Origin: Microcoleus vaginatus PCC 9802
GTDB taxonomy: Bacteria; Cyanobacteriota; Cyanobacteriia; Cyanobacteriales; Microcoleaceae
Direction of reading: 5' to 3'
Length of the DNA stretch: 64,000 bases
NCBI GenBank assembly: GCA_022701275.1
Contig: CP031740.1
Span: 5,717,001 to 5,781,000, forward strand
Shown here: positions 8,398 to 17,724 of the stretch, piece by piece
How the letters are laid out: each line of letters opens with the position of its first letter
Position numbering within the stretch: the first letter of the stretch is position 1
The notes under the pieces: model-generated
What the model saw: the letters and a program-made list of their open reading frames with translations, nothing else
Databases searched by the model: none
What the model was told of the DNA's origin: nothing
Translations under genes and position numbers: made by a program

Positions 8398-11300
8398 ATG
8401 AAAAAAATTTTAGGGGTTAAAAATCATATTGTTAAAACCCGAGCAGCCTTGGAAAATTTCCCGGCTATTCAGAAAATTTTAGAGGAAGTCGGTGCAGGAC
8501 CGACAGTAGTGGCGAAATTAAATACAGCCTGTGAAATTTGCGAGTTTCAGCTTGGGGATGAAATCAGTCAATATCAAACATCAGATAATAGCAACAATTT
8601 CGTTAAGAAAGAACAGAGCGATCGCAATTTTTATTTAGTTTGCGAGGGCAGAGTCAGACTTCTAGCGGTAGAAGCGTCTCAACAGCAGGAGATTTCGGCG
8701 GTGGTACTGGAAGTCGGAGCAATATTTGGGACAGATAACCTATTTATTGAAAGCGGACTGCCTTACAGGGCAATTGCGGCCGGCACTTGCCAAATCGCTC
8801 AAATTGCGGCCACCACGATGCAGCTTATTTTAGAAGAATTCCCGCAACTGCAACAGCGCTTGCAGCAAGAATTGCAAGAGCGACAGCGGTTAATATTTTT
8901 CAAGACACAAACAGATTTGCGATCGCTCGCTCCCCACCAACAACAGCTTCTGTGGCCGCACTTACTTCCTTATATAGAAGAAAGCCGAATTCCTGCCGGA
9001 TTTTGCCTCGCTGAGCATTGCCAAAAATCTACAAATCATTTTTGGTTCCGCAGCGGTCAAATTCAAGGTCAAGCACCGCCAATGATCGGCAGTAACTGGG
9101 AACATTCAGACGTAAAGAGCGACTGGATAGCGGTAACAGACCTGCTAATTTACCAGCTTAGCAGCGAACAGTGGGAAATCGCCAAGGCTACAATTACTTC
9201 CGAAAGCAATTCCCGCCCTAAAATCATCCGCAAACCTCCAATTTTAAGCTTAGTAACGCCGGCCCAAGATGCCATATCTACCTCAAAAACAGAGCCATCA
9301 AAATTAACCGCAGTTGCTCCGCAAAAACCCGCAACCGGAATCATCAGCTTCCCCAAACCCAAGCAGCGGCGCTGGTTGAGCAGCAGACACCCATTCATTC
9401 AACAACAGAGCGCAGCAGATTGTGGAGCTACTTGCTTAGCGATGATTAGCGAATATTGGGGTAAAAAATTCAGCCTAAATTACTTGCGCGAATTGGCAGA
9501 AGTCGGCCGCAGTGGCGCGTCGCTCAAGAGTCTGGCAAAAGCAGCGGAAAGGATGGGATTTCAAACCCGTCCCGTGCGAGCTTCTTTAACTCCGCTGCGA
9601 AATCAAAATCCCTGGATTGCTCACTGGCAAGGCAATCACTACGTGGCAGTTTACCGCTTTAAAAATCAACAGGTTTTAGTGGCTGATCCGGCTGCGGGGA
9701 AGCGGTGGATGAGCATTAAAAGTTTTACCGAAAATTGGACAGGGTACGCCCTAATTTTAGACCCGACAGCGGAACTATACCGCAATCACACTGCCGAACA
9801 TCAAGGCATCAAACTTAAAAATTTTGTTGGCATAGTCTGGCCCTACCGCGCTGCGATCGCCCAAATTCTGATCCTCTCCTTGTTGATCCAAATATTTGGG
9901 CTAGTTACTCCCCTATTTACCCAAGTAATTTTAGACCAAGTAGTTGTTAGCAAAAGCGTAGGAACGCTGCACGTTTTTGCACTCGGGATACTGCTATTTA
10001 GTATTGGGCGAATGCTGCTAACGGCAAGCAGACAATACTTGCTCGATTACCTATCTAACCGCATTGACCTGACTTTAGTTAGTGGCTTTATCAGTCACAC
10101 TCTCAGTTTGCCGATAAAATTCTTTGAATTGCGTCACGTTGGCGACATCTTAACGCGCGTTCAGGAAAATAAAAAAATTCAGACTTTTCTGACTCGCCAA
10201 GCAATTACCGCATGGTTAGATGCTATGATGGCGGTAGTTTACATCGGGTTGATGTTTTACTACAACGGGCGTCTGGCTTTGTTGGTGCTTGCGTTAATTC
10301 CGCCGATCGTGATTTTGACTTTAGTCGCAACTCCGTTTCTGCGAAAAGTGTCGCGGGATATTTTTAACGAAGGTGCTAAGCAAAACTCATCTTTGGTAGA
10401 AATGATTACTGGGGTGGCGACGATTAAAGCAACTGCTGCTGAGCGAGAAATGCGCTGGCGCTGGGAAGACCAATTAACCAGCCTGATTAATGCCCAATTT
10501 AAAGGGCAAAATTTGGCAAATTCTTTGCAAATAATCGGGGGCTCGATCAATACTTTGGGTAGCACGGCTTTGCTGTGGTACGGGGCGATGCTGGTGATTC
10601 AAGATGATTTGACGATCGGTCAATTTGTTGCTTTCAATATGATGATTGGGAGCGTGATTTCTCCTGTGCTTTCAGTGGTGGGACTTTGGGATGAGTTTCA
10701 AGAAGTGGTCGTTTCGATCGAGCGTTTGGATGATGTATTCTCTGCCCAACCTGAAGAAAGCCCTTACAAGCCAATGCTGGTGCTGCCTCGCATTCAGGGA
10801 AACGTCAAGTTTGAAAATGTTTCTTTCCGCTATTCTCAGGATGAGGAACGCAATACACTGCAAAATCTTTGCTTTGAGGTGCAAGCTGGAGAAACTGTGG
10901 CAATTGTCGGCCGCAGCGGTTCGGGTAAGAGCACTTTGGTAAAGCTGCTGCAAGGTTTTTATTATCCAGAAAAAGGGCGGCTGACAGTTGACGGCCACGA
11001 TATTCGTCACGTTTCTGTGCAGTCGCTGCGAGTACAGTTGGGTGTGGTTCCTCAAGACTGTTTCTTGTTTTCGGGAACGATTTTGGAAAATATTACTCTG
11101 TACAAAAATGGACAGGGTGCTGATTCTACAAGCTTAGAAGAGGCGATAGAAGTGGCGAAGTTAGCAGAAGCTCACGCTTTTATTCAAGATATGCCACTGG
11201 GTTATCAAACTCCTGTGGGGGAGAGGGGAACGAGTTTGTCTGGGGGCCAGCGACAGCGAATTGCGATCGCCCGCGCTTTGTTGGGCGATCCGCGAATTTT

Positions 11301-11544
11301 GATTTTGGACGAAGCAACTTCTTCGCTGGATACGGAGTCTGAGCGCAGGTTCCAGCAAAATCTGGCTCGCATCGGCCGCGATCGCACTGTCTTTGTCATA
11401 GCTCATCGGTTGTCTACGGTGCGTAATGCCGATCGAATTTTGGTTCTAGACAAAGGCATTTTAGCCGAACAAGGCCACCACGACCAATTGATGGCAGAAC
11501 GCGGACTTTACTATCACCTCGCTCAGCAACAACTCGATATTTAA
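8398..11544 (+). CDS. HetC-like peptidase-domain ABC exporter (C39, cNMP-binding-like N-terminus)
   Basis: A 1048-aa inner-membrane exporter of the bacteriocin/RTX type. Residues ~50-180 resemble a cyclic-nucleotide-binding fold (FYLVCEGRVRLL, then LEVGAIFG). A C39 peptidase domain follows with the complete triad: C342 (SAADCGATC), H414 (GNHYVAVY) and D430 (VADPAAG). It should cleave double-glycine leaders during export. The transmembrane domain is at ~480-760. The ATPase has Walker A GRSGSGKST (838-846), signature LSGGQRQR (from 947) and Walker B ILILDEATSSLD (D971). Size and layout resemble HetC, the heterocyst-development exporter, and a HetP-domain gene lies nearby. It forms a locus with the HlyD adaptor, peptide precursors and an RTX protein. 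Orthology with HetC is inference. Confidence 0.9.
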   Translation: MKKILGVKNHIVKTRAALENFPAIQKILEEVGAGPTVVAKLNTACEICEFQLGDEISQYQTSDNSNNFVKKEQSDRNFYLVCEGRVRLLAVEASQQQEISAVVLEVGAIFGTDNLFIESGLPYRAIAAGTCQIAQIAATTMQLILEEFPQLQQRLQQELQERQRLIFFKTQTDLRSLAPHQQQLLWPHLLPYIEESRIPAGFCLAEHCQKSTNHFWFRSGQIQGQAPPMIGSNWEHSDVKSDWIAVTDLLIYQLSSEQWEIAKATITSESNSRPKIIRKPPILSLVTPAQDAISTSKTEPSKLTAVAPQKPATGIISFPKPKQRRWLSSRHPFIQQQSAADCGATCLAMISEYWGKKFSLNYLRELAEVGRSGASLKSLAKAAERMGFQTRPVRASLTPLRNQNPWIAHWQGNHYVAVYRFKNQQVLVADPAAGKRWMSIKSFTENWTGYALILDPTAELYRNHTAEHQGIKLKNFVGIVWPYRAAIAQILILSLLIQIFGLVTPLFTQVILDQVVVSKSVGTLHVFALGILLFSIGRMLLTASRQYLLDYLSNRIDLTLVSGFISHTLSLPIKFFELRHVGDILTRVQENKKIQTFLTRQAITAWLDAMMAVVYIGLMFYYNGRLALLVLALIPPIVILTLVATPFLRKVSRDIFNEGAKQNSSLVEMITGVATIKATAAEREMRWRWEDQLTSLINAQFKGQNLANSLQIIGGSINTLGSTALLWYGAMLVIQDDLTIGQFVAFNMMIGSVISPVLSVVGLWDEFQEVVVSIERLDDVFSAQPEESPYKPMLVLPRIQGNVKFENVSFRYSQDEERNTLQNLCFEVQAGETVAIVGRSGSGKSTLVKLLQGFYYPEKGRLTVDGHDIRHVSVQSLRVQLGVVPQDCFLFSGTILENITLYKNGQGADSTSLEEAIEVAKLAEAHAFIQDMPLGYQTPVGERGTSLSGGQRQRIAIARALLGDPRILILDEATSSLDTESERRFQQNLARIGRDRTVFVIAHRLSTVRNADRILVLDKGILAEQGHHDQLMAERGLYYHLAQQQLDI

Positions 11545-11723
11545 CTCATTAGTTATTAGTCATTAGTCATTAGCAACGAACACAAGACTAAAGATAATTT
11601 TCAATTAGCAATTCCCCATTACTCCTGACTCCTAACTTCTGAGTTCGGACTCCTGACGCCTGATTTATAAATCCTAACAACTGCCAACTGCCAACTGTAA
11701 ACAGACTAATTTGGATAAATACT

Positions 11724-13526
11724 ATGCTTTCAGAAGATGTCAAAGAATTAGGCAGCGCTCCTGATGAAATAGCTGAAGTTTATGGGGGCGTAGCTTCAAG
11801 GCAAGAAAACGAAGCCAGAAAAAAAGACCGCTCTTTAGAACTTGTAGAATCTCAAAATCGCTCCTCTCAAACTAATGACGGTATCAATACTGCAAAGTTT
11901 AGGCAGCATGATGGTGATAATTGGTCTACTTCTTTGCACTCGGTACTCGACCAGCCGCCAGTATCTTTTCCCCAGCGGCTGATATTAGGAGGAATGGTTT
12001 TTTCCGTAGCTTTTGGAGCGTGGGCAACTTTGGGAAAAATTGACCAAGTTGGTCATGCTCAGGGCAAATTAGTTCCCAAAGGTGCTGTTTACAAAATTCA
12101 TCCGACGGAGCCGGGAAAAATTATTAACCTCGCTATCAAAGAAGGTCAAAAAATCAAAGCAGGACAATTATTGGCGGAATTAGACCCGTCCACTGCTGCG
12201 AGCGAGGTGGAGCGTCTTGATAAGATTCTGGGCGCTTATCAGATTCAATTGGTGCAGCAGAGTAGTTTGATCGAGAGAACTAGACTGGAAGCTGAAGCCA
12301 GCCAAGCTATTGCTGCTGCCGACAAGCGGGGGGCTGAAGCTGCGATCGATCGGGCTCGCGCTTCAGCGACTACCACGCAGTCTCAAATCGAACAATTGCA
12401 AGCAGATGTAGTGTCTCAGCAAGCGCGCAAGGAACAGCTCAAACCTCTGGAAAAACAGGCAGAAAATCTGTTATCGCAACTGAAAACCGATGTCACTTCT
12501 CAACAGGCTAGACGCGAGCAGGTGAAACCGCTGCAAAATAAGAGTCAAGATTTGTTGGCACAATTGCAAGCAAAAGTGGCGGCTCACAAAGAGCGGATCG
12601 CGCGACTTAAACCTTTGGTAGACGAGGGAGCGCTGTCAAAAGATGTATTGTTTCAAGCTGAGGAAGCTCTGCGGGAAAGCGAAAATGCGGTGATTAGAAG
12701 CCAGTTGGGGGAGACAACTCAGGCTGACGATCGAGTATTTGAAGTCGAGCAAACCGTGCGCGACAGGCAAAGTGCTGCCCTCAGAAGTCAACTGTCTGAT
12801 ACAACTGTGGTTAAGGAAAAGCTGTTTGAAGTCGAGCAAGGTTTGCGCGATCGTATTAATTCGATCGGCAAAATGCAAGGTCAATTAACAGAACAAATGG
12901 CAGAAGTCGATCGGCTGCAAGCCGAAGCCTCCAGCAAACAAGCCGCAGCGCGCCACACGCAGTTAGAAAAAGAGCAAAAAATTCAGCAGTTGGAAATGGA
13001 ATTAAATCAAGTCAAATCCAAAATTGCCGAAACCCAAAGCCTCCTCGCTCAAGCAAAAAATAAGCTCAAACAAAGATTTATCTACGCACCCGTCAGCGGA
13101 GTTGTTTCGACTCTCAATGTCCACAACACCGGCGAAGTCGTGCAACCGGGTCAAACTCTTGCAGAAATGACTCCGAATCACGCTCCGCTAGTGCTGGAAG
13201 TGAGTTTGCCGAATCGAGAAGCAGGATTTGTCAAAACCGGAATGCCAGTACAAGTCAAATTCGATGCTTTTCCCTATCAAAATTACGGCGTGATTCCGGG
13301 AAAGGTGGTATCGATTTCGCCGGATGCCAAAACAGACGAACGATTGGGTGTTTTTTACCGGGTAGAAGTGAGTATTGATCGAGACTCAGTGAAAGCCAAC
13401 CATCAAACCTGGAAACTCAAAGCTGGCCAGACAGCTACTGCGGAAATTGTCATCCGCCAGCGCAGCATAGCCGACATTTTGCTCGATCCTCTCAAGCAAT
13501 TACAAAAAGGCGGCATGAGTTTGTAG
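11724..13526 (+). CDS. HlyD-family periplasmic adaptor
   Basis: A 600-aa membrane-fusion protein. A cytosolic N-terminus (~84 residues) precedes one membrane helix (85-103, [16 protein letters not shown]). The split lipoyl/barrel-sandwich domain ([20 protein letters not shown]; later [20 protein letters not shown]) follows. Between the two halves lies an unusually long coiled coil (~145-440) that contains internally repeated segments such as [22 protein letters not shown]. The beta-barrel region is at the C-terminus. It would link the ABC exporter just upstream (180 bp) to an outer-membrane TolC-like channel, which is not encoded in this window. Operon membership with 8398 is likely, although the spacer is AT-rich with short ATTAGT repeats. 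Confidence 0.92.
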   Translation: MLSEDVKELGSAPDEIAEVYGGVASRQENEARKKDRSLELVESQNRSSQTNDGINTAKFRQHDGDNWSTSLHSVLDQPPVSFPQRLILGGMVFSVAFGAWATLGKIDQVGHAQGKLVPKGAVYKIHPTEPGKIINLAIKEGQKIKAGQLLAELDPSTAASEVERLDKILGAYQIQLVQQSSLIERTRLEAEASQAIAAADKRGAEAAIDRARASATTTQSQIEQLQADVVSQQARKEQLKPLEKQAENLLSQLKTDVTSQQARREQVKPLQNKSQDLLAQLQAKVAAHKERIARLKPLVDEGALSKDVLFQAEEALRESENAVIRSQLGETTQADDRVFEVEQTVRDRQSAALRSQLSDTTVVKEKLFEVEQGLRDRINSIGKMQGQLTEQMAEVDRLQAEASSKQAAARHTQLEKEQKIQQLEMELNQVKSKIAETQSLLAQAKNKLKQRFIYAPVSGVVSTLNVHNTGEVVQPGQTLAEMTPNHAPLVLEVSLPNREAGFVKTGMPVQVKFDAFPYQNYGVIPGKVVSISPDAKTDERLGVFYRVEVSIDRDSVKANHQTWKLKAGQTATAEIVIRQRSIADILLDPLKQLQKGGMSL

Positions 13527-13609
13527 AAATACTCAGCCAACAGCCAACAGCCAATACTCAACAGTCAACAGTTAACACATTTGCACTTTACAAAAAGCAG
13601 GATAAAGCT

Positions 13610-14065
13610 ATGACATCCCAATTTCACCATTCTGCCAATCATTCCCCAGTTGGAATTAAACCAGAACAATTGGATGAGATAATTGCAGCGATTGTGGCAG
13701 GAAAGTATTCTTGGGCTTGTTTTTTACTTTTGCGGTGCACGGGTTACAACCCTCTCGACTATATCCCTTACCGTACTTCCAACCGCTTGCTCAAGGAAAA
13801 CAGTCAAATGAGGAAATCGGAAACTCAGCCGGGGCTGAGCAAAATTGCGGATTTAGATTATGTGGAAGTGGTGAGGGAAAAACGAGCCGGAGTTCAAGGG
13901 GGTGATGCAATTCACATTTGTAGCGAGTTGCAGTCAGATACCGCAGGTTTTGTCGCTGAAGTCGGGGGGGAAGGTTCAAATATCTTGGCGCCGACGGTTG
14001 ATGTTCACAATCAAGAATTTTTTGCTGGATTTAAGACGCGCTGGTTTAATTCGGCGGGCCAGTAA
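13610..14065 (+). CDS. HetP-domain protein with internal double-glycine leader-like segment
   Basis: A 151-aa protein in two parts. Residues 16-65 ([20 protein letters not shown], then [20 protein letters not shown]) match the HetP domain, known from heterocyst commitment proteins and also present in non-heterocystous relatives. Residues 78-98 ([20 protein letters not shown] then GG) closely resemble the leader of the next gene (IISDLNHVEVVSEETE, ending EGG), including the terminal Gly-Gly. A C39 peptidase would cut after G98 and release a ~53-aa C-terminal part. The fusion of a HetP domain to an apparent export leader is unusual. It follows the HlyD gene by 83 bp. Confidence 0.75.
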   Translation: MTSQFHHSANHSPVGIKPEQLDEIIAAIVAGKYSWACFLLLRCTGYNPLDYIPYRTSNRLLKENSQMRKSETQPGLSKIADLDYVEVVREKRAGVQGGDAIHICSELQSDTAGFVAEVGGEGSNILAPTVDVHNQEFFAGFKTRWFNSAGQ

Positions 14066-14077
14066 ATTAGTCGATCG

Positions 14078-14497
14078 ACTGACAACCCGATCGCCCGCGT
14101 TGAGTGTACCTGTTTTTTGGTTGATATCAATTCCGGTTGCACCGGAATGATTGTGGGGTACCCTTATCGATTTTACGCCCGACGATGAAGCGCAAAATTG
14201 ATATAACGAACGGGTAAAATCAACCGGATTGGATGATCAAATTGCTCTCTTCGAGTGCTCTAGGATCTAACTATCGACAACACGGCAAGGTCGGACACCG
14301 CACCGTGCCATTTTCCTACGCCAAAATAACCGTAGCACGGGCGAGGGTTCGCCCGCCTTCGCCCGCGATGAAAGATGCAAGCATCGCCCCATTAATTTTC
14401 GGGAAACGGTAGGGCGCCGTGTCCTGACTGGGGGTAATATCAATTCCGATGCCACCTGATTTGATATTACTCATCGCGGGCGATCGGGTTTTTCAGT
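14078..14497. mobile_element. ~420-bp element with 27-bp terminal inverted repeats
   Basis: The 27 bp at 14078-14104 (ACTGACAACCCGATCGCCCG and onward) are repeated inverted at 14471-14497 with few mismatches. The interior holds no convincing ORF. It contains pieces of the dispersed palindromes (ATATCAATTCCGGTTGCACC; GGAAACGGTAGGGCGCCGTG). This looks like a non-autonomous element or a composite of nested repeats. No flanking duplication is obvious, so element status is inferred from the terminal repeats only. Confidence 0.5.
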
Positions 14498-14741
14498 AGG
14501 CACACAACCAGTCTCGTTAATAGAGTATAAAACGAGGCTGGTTTTTGAATATCAAAATACATCGATTTTCTGTAGTTTTTGAACCAATTCTTCACAAATA
14601 TTCATGAAGTTTACTTTACATTTTAATTTCCACAAATCTGCCAAATTGGCAACACAGCTCTAATTAGTCCAGATATATTAGGTACATCGAAAGCAAACAA
14701 GATTGCTTCGAGCAAGCAGTTAACCAACAAGGAAAAAAACC

Positions 14742-14990
14742 ATGATTATCTCAGACCTGAACCATGTAGAAGTTGTTTCCGAAGAAACAGAAACCAGTAT
14801 TGAAGGCGGATATCACGACTACTACTACTACAACCCCTACAGTTCTGCCGGTGCTTCAGCTTACGCAACAGCCTTCGGTGCTATAAGTTCTGCATACACA
14901 TTCACCAACACAACTACCCAGCCTGGCTTTGCTGGCTCTTCCAGCGGTTCGAGTTCAAGTAGTAGTTCTTACCCCTACTACTGGTACTAA
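14742..14990 (+). CDS. double-glycine-leader secreted peptide precursor (Ser/Tyr/Gly-rich)
   Basis: An 82-aa precursor. The leader MIISDLNHVEVVSEETETSI ends in E-G-G (residues 21-23), the classical double-glycine cleavage site for C39 ABC exporters. The predicted ~59-residue mature peptide is rich in Tyr, Ser, Ala and Gly (YHDYYYYNPYSSAGASAYAT; tail of nine Ser and YPYYWY) and contains no Cys, Lys or Arg. An AAGGAAA ribosome-binding site precedes the ATG. The peptidase exporter at 8398 is the obvious processing machine. Function is unknown: a bacteriocin, a signal, or a sheath/slime peptide would all fit, and tyrosine richness fits a structural or cross-linkable polymer. Confidence 0.8.
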   Translation: MIISDLNHVEVVSEETETSIEGGYHDYYYYNPYSSAGASAYATAFGAISSAYTFTNTTTQPGFAGSSSGSSSSSSSYPYYWY

Positions 14991-15274
14991 CAGCAGTGTA
15001 GACCAGCAGTCAGAAACTCAGCTATGTAAAGAAATGCAATAATTGCTGGATTGACCCCTATATAGGTAGTTCACAAATTATAGCCTAACTTTACATAGCT
15101 AGTTTATATAGTGTCAACATCCTTAATCGCTTTGAGTGGCACGCATTTTAACATCAGTTAAGCATCTACTAAAAATTGTTGCGGTGGAAAAACAGGATTA
15201 TTGAGGACTTAAACTATATAGAGACAGTGCCAAGAGCAAGTAAGCTTGTAGGTGCTGGTTAGACGAGCGCGACT

Positions 15275-15508
15275 GGTAGCGCTAACAATTTTGCCATGTA
15301 TGGATTTGACAGTGCTGGTGCTAATGCTTTTGCTATTGGCGAAAATACCTCGACTCTGGCTAACACTGACACAAAGGTCTATGTTAGTCCTTATATTGCT
15401 CTTACTGAAGCCTCAGCTACAGCTAACTCTTACGCTCGCACTGAAAACAGTTATTCTCTCTCCTTGAACCAGAGCAGATCTTTGTTCATCTTTAGCAGTC
15501 CGCCCTAA
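15275..15508 (+). pseudogene. remnant or variant of a secreted Ser/Ala/Tyr-rich peptide gene
   Basis: The frame from 15275 reads SANNFAMYGFDSAGANAFA, then IGENTSTLANTDTKVYVSP and YIALTEASATANSYARTENS. The composition resembles the mature part of the peptide at 14742. An in-frame TAG lies just before it and no double-glycine leader is present. An ATG at 15296 could start a 70-aa product, but it would lack an export signal. I take it as a decayed paralogue of the upstream peptide gene; a leaderless functional gene cannot be excluded. Confidence 0.45.
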
Positions 15509-15722
15509 TGATTGGTGATCGCGGTGGGCCGTTGAATTTGAAATTGTAATTTTAAAAAAGTAATTGTGAGGCTGTACTCACCCAATTGAAAACAGCTAGA
15601 GTGCCTGCCAGTGTAAGGTGGATTTCAAATTTTAAAAGGCTTTTTGATGGTGATTGCGATGGTTAAATCAAATTTAATGAAAATTCAGCCGGACAGCCAT
15701 AAATAAAAGGAGATAAATCGCG

Positions 15723-17639
15723 ATGCCTCCCTCAGATTCATTTAACCCTGGTGCGAGCAGCAGCAGCAGCAGTTCCAGCCAGTCTAGTTCCTTTGTAGAT
15801 AGCAGCGGTGCGGGCAGTACCAGCAGCGCGACAGCCGCTTCCCCGACGGGAAGCAGTACCAGCAGTCAGACTGCTTACACGGCGGGGGCTACATCTAGCA
15901 GCGGCAGCGCAGCAGCGAGTGCTTCTACAGTCGCGCCCCCAACTACTAGCGCCACAGCTTCGGCCCCAGCAGCAGCGCCAGCGCCAGCGCCAGCACCAGC
16001 ACCAACACCTGCGCCAACACCTGCGCCACCACCAACACCTGCGCCGTTAGGAGACAGCAGCGGTGCCAGCAGTAGCAGCTCGACAGCGACTTCTCCGACA
16101 GGGAACAGCAGCAGCGCTCAGACAGCATCGGCTCCCGGCGACAGTTCTAGCAGTGCCAGCGCCTCAGCTAGCAGCGGTTTAGATACTCCGCCAACTACTA
16201 GCGCCACAGCTTCAGCCCCGGCAGCAACACCAACACCAACACCTGCGCCCGCTCCAGCACCAACACCTGCGCCAGCACCAACACCTGCGCCGTTAGCAGA
16301 CAGCAGCGGTGCCAGCAGTAGCAGCTCGACAGCGACTTCTCCGACAGGGAACAGCAGCAGCGCTCAGACAGCATCGGCTCCCGGTGGCACTTCTAGCAGT
16401 GCCAGCGCCTCAGCTAGCAGCGGTTTAGATACTCCGCCAACTACTAGCGCCACAGCTTCGGCGCCAGCGCCTGCACCTGCGCCAACACCTGCGCCGTTAG
16501 CAGACAGCAGCGGTGCCAGCAGTAGCAGCTCGACAGCGACTTCTCCGGCAGGGAGCAGCGGCAGCGCTCAGACAGCATCGGCTCCCGGTGGCACTTCTAG
16601 CAGTGCCAGCGCCTCAGCTAGCAGCGGTTTAGATACTCCGCCAACTACTAGCGCCACAGCGCCTGCACCAGCGCCTGCACCAGCGCCTGCACCTGAACCT
16701 GCGCCTGCTCCGGCTGCTCCGGCTGCTACAGACTCTGCACCGGTAATTAATATCACACCGCCAACACCCACACCGCCAACACCCACACCCCCAACACCCA
16801 CACCCCCAACACCCACACCGTCAAATAATGACGGTGCAACGTTCACCCCCGTGACTGGCGGCACTTCTAGCAATTCAAGTTCTTCTAATTCCTACTCAGA
16901 CAGTACGGGTACTGGCGGCGAGAGTACGATAATTTCTGAGCCAACAGATAACAGTAACAGCAATAATTCGATCGCACTTCCCGCTCACAATACGAACAAC
17001 AGCAATGCTGAGACAACCCCCCCTCCAGAAATGATCGCCCCAGAAAACTATCCTGGCGCATTAACTATCACCTACGACAGCAACGGCGACGGATATTGGC
17101 TCGGCACCAGCGACAGCGATGTGATTATTTGCGGTAGCGGGGTCGATCAAATTTTTGCAGGAAGCGGCGACGATATTGTCACAAGTAACAGAGGTGACGA
17201 TGCGATAGATGGAGGCGATGGAAACGACACTGTGCGGGGAGGGAAAGGTCAAGATTGGCTGATTGGCGGCAACGGCGACGATTTTCTTTGCGGCGACTTC
17301 GGAAGCGATACATTGATTGGAGGTAGCGGCGCTGATACCTTTGCCTTTAGACCCGAAACAGCTAGTGCAGCAGCTAATCCATTGTTAGCAGATCGAGTCG
17401 TTGATTTCAATCCCGCTCAAGGCGATCGAATTGGGCTGATAGGGGGACTTTCGGTAACAGACTTGACACTCGTGGCGTTTGATACCGATGGTGACGGTAC
17501 GACAGACGCGACTCTGGTCAAGTTTAGTTCAAATAATGGCGATCGAATTTTAGGTGTTGTTTTGGGAACAGTTAACGCAGCGGGTGCAACAACTTTGAGC
17601 AATGCTGATTTTATTAGTTTGCCAAATGACATCTTGTAG
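15723..17639 (+). CDS. RTX calcium-binding protein with Ser/Ala/Pro tandem repeats
   Basis: A 638-aa secreted protein in three parts. Residues 1-~360 are low complexity: poly-Ser, then AP/TP stretches, with a ~68-82-residue unit (DSSGASSSSSTATSPTGNSS and onward) repeated three times. A Thr/Pro run PTPTPPTPTP and an Asn/Ser linker follow. Residues ~450-545 hold nonapeptide RTX repeats (GSGDDIV, GGDGNDTV, GGNGDDFL, GGSGADTF), which bind calcium outside the cell. The last ~90 residues (ADRVVDFNPAQGDRIGL and onward) resemble the C-terminal domain and secretion region of type I substrates. No N-terminal signal is seen. The ABC exporter and HlyD upstream are likely its secretion path. A surface or adhesin role is inferred. 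Confidence 0.85.
   Translation: MPPSDSFNPGASSSSSSSSQSSSFVDSSGAGSTSSATAASPTGSSTSSQTAYTAGATSSSGSAAASASTVAPPTTSATASAPAAAPAPAPAPAPTPAPTPAPPPTPAPLGDSSGASSSSSTATSPTGNSSSAQTASAPGDSSSSASASASSGLDTPPTTSATASAPAATPTPTPAPAPAPTPAPAPTPAPLADSSGASSSSSTATSPTGNSSSAQTASAPGGTSSSASASASSGLDTPPTTSATASAPAPAPAPTPAPLADSSGASSSSSTATSPAGSSGSAQTASAPGGTSSSASASASSGLDTPPTTSATAPAPAPAPAPAPEPAPAPAAPAATDSAPVINITPPTPTPPTPTPPTPTPPTPTPSNNDGATFTPVTGGTSSNSSSSNSYSDSTGTGGESTIISEPTDNSNSNNSIALPAHNTNNSNAETTPPPEMIAPENYPGALTITYDSNGDGYWLGTSDSDVIICGSGVDQIFAGSGDDIVTSNRGDDAIDGGDGNDTVRGGKGQDWLIGGNGDDFLCGDFGSDTLIGGSGADTFAFRPETASAAANPLLADRVVDFNPAQGDRIGLIGGLSVTDLTLVAFDTDGDGTTDATLVKFSSNNGDRILGVVLGTVNAAGATTLSNADFISLPNDIL
16053..16660. repeat. three tandem copies of a 204-246-bp coding repeat
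   Basis: Copies begin at 16053, 16299 and 16503 with GACAGCAGCGGTGCCAGCAG. They are nearly identical for ~150 bp and differ mainly in the length of the AP/TP-coding spacer. The high identity suggests recent expansion by recombination or slippage, which would vary the length of the surface stalk of the RTX protein. Confidence 0.85.
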
Positions 17640-17724
17640 CTAACCGTTAACCGTTAACATCAACTACCCCGCAGAAATCGTCGGGGGATGAAGTTAATAA
17701 ATTTATATAGGTTGAGAGAGAAAG

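Noticed and set aside
16053-16660. Regular repeats as a possible CRISPR array
   Set aside because: Units are over 200 bp, lie inside an open coding frame, and have no short repeat-spacer pattern.
16568-16873. Antisense ORF of Gly/Val/Ala repeats
   Set aside because: It is a shadow of the PTPTP/AP-coding repeats of the RTX gene.
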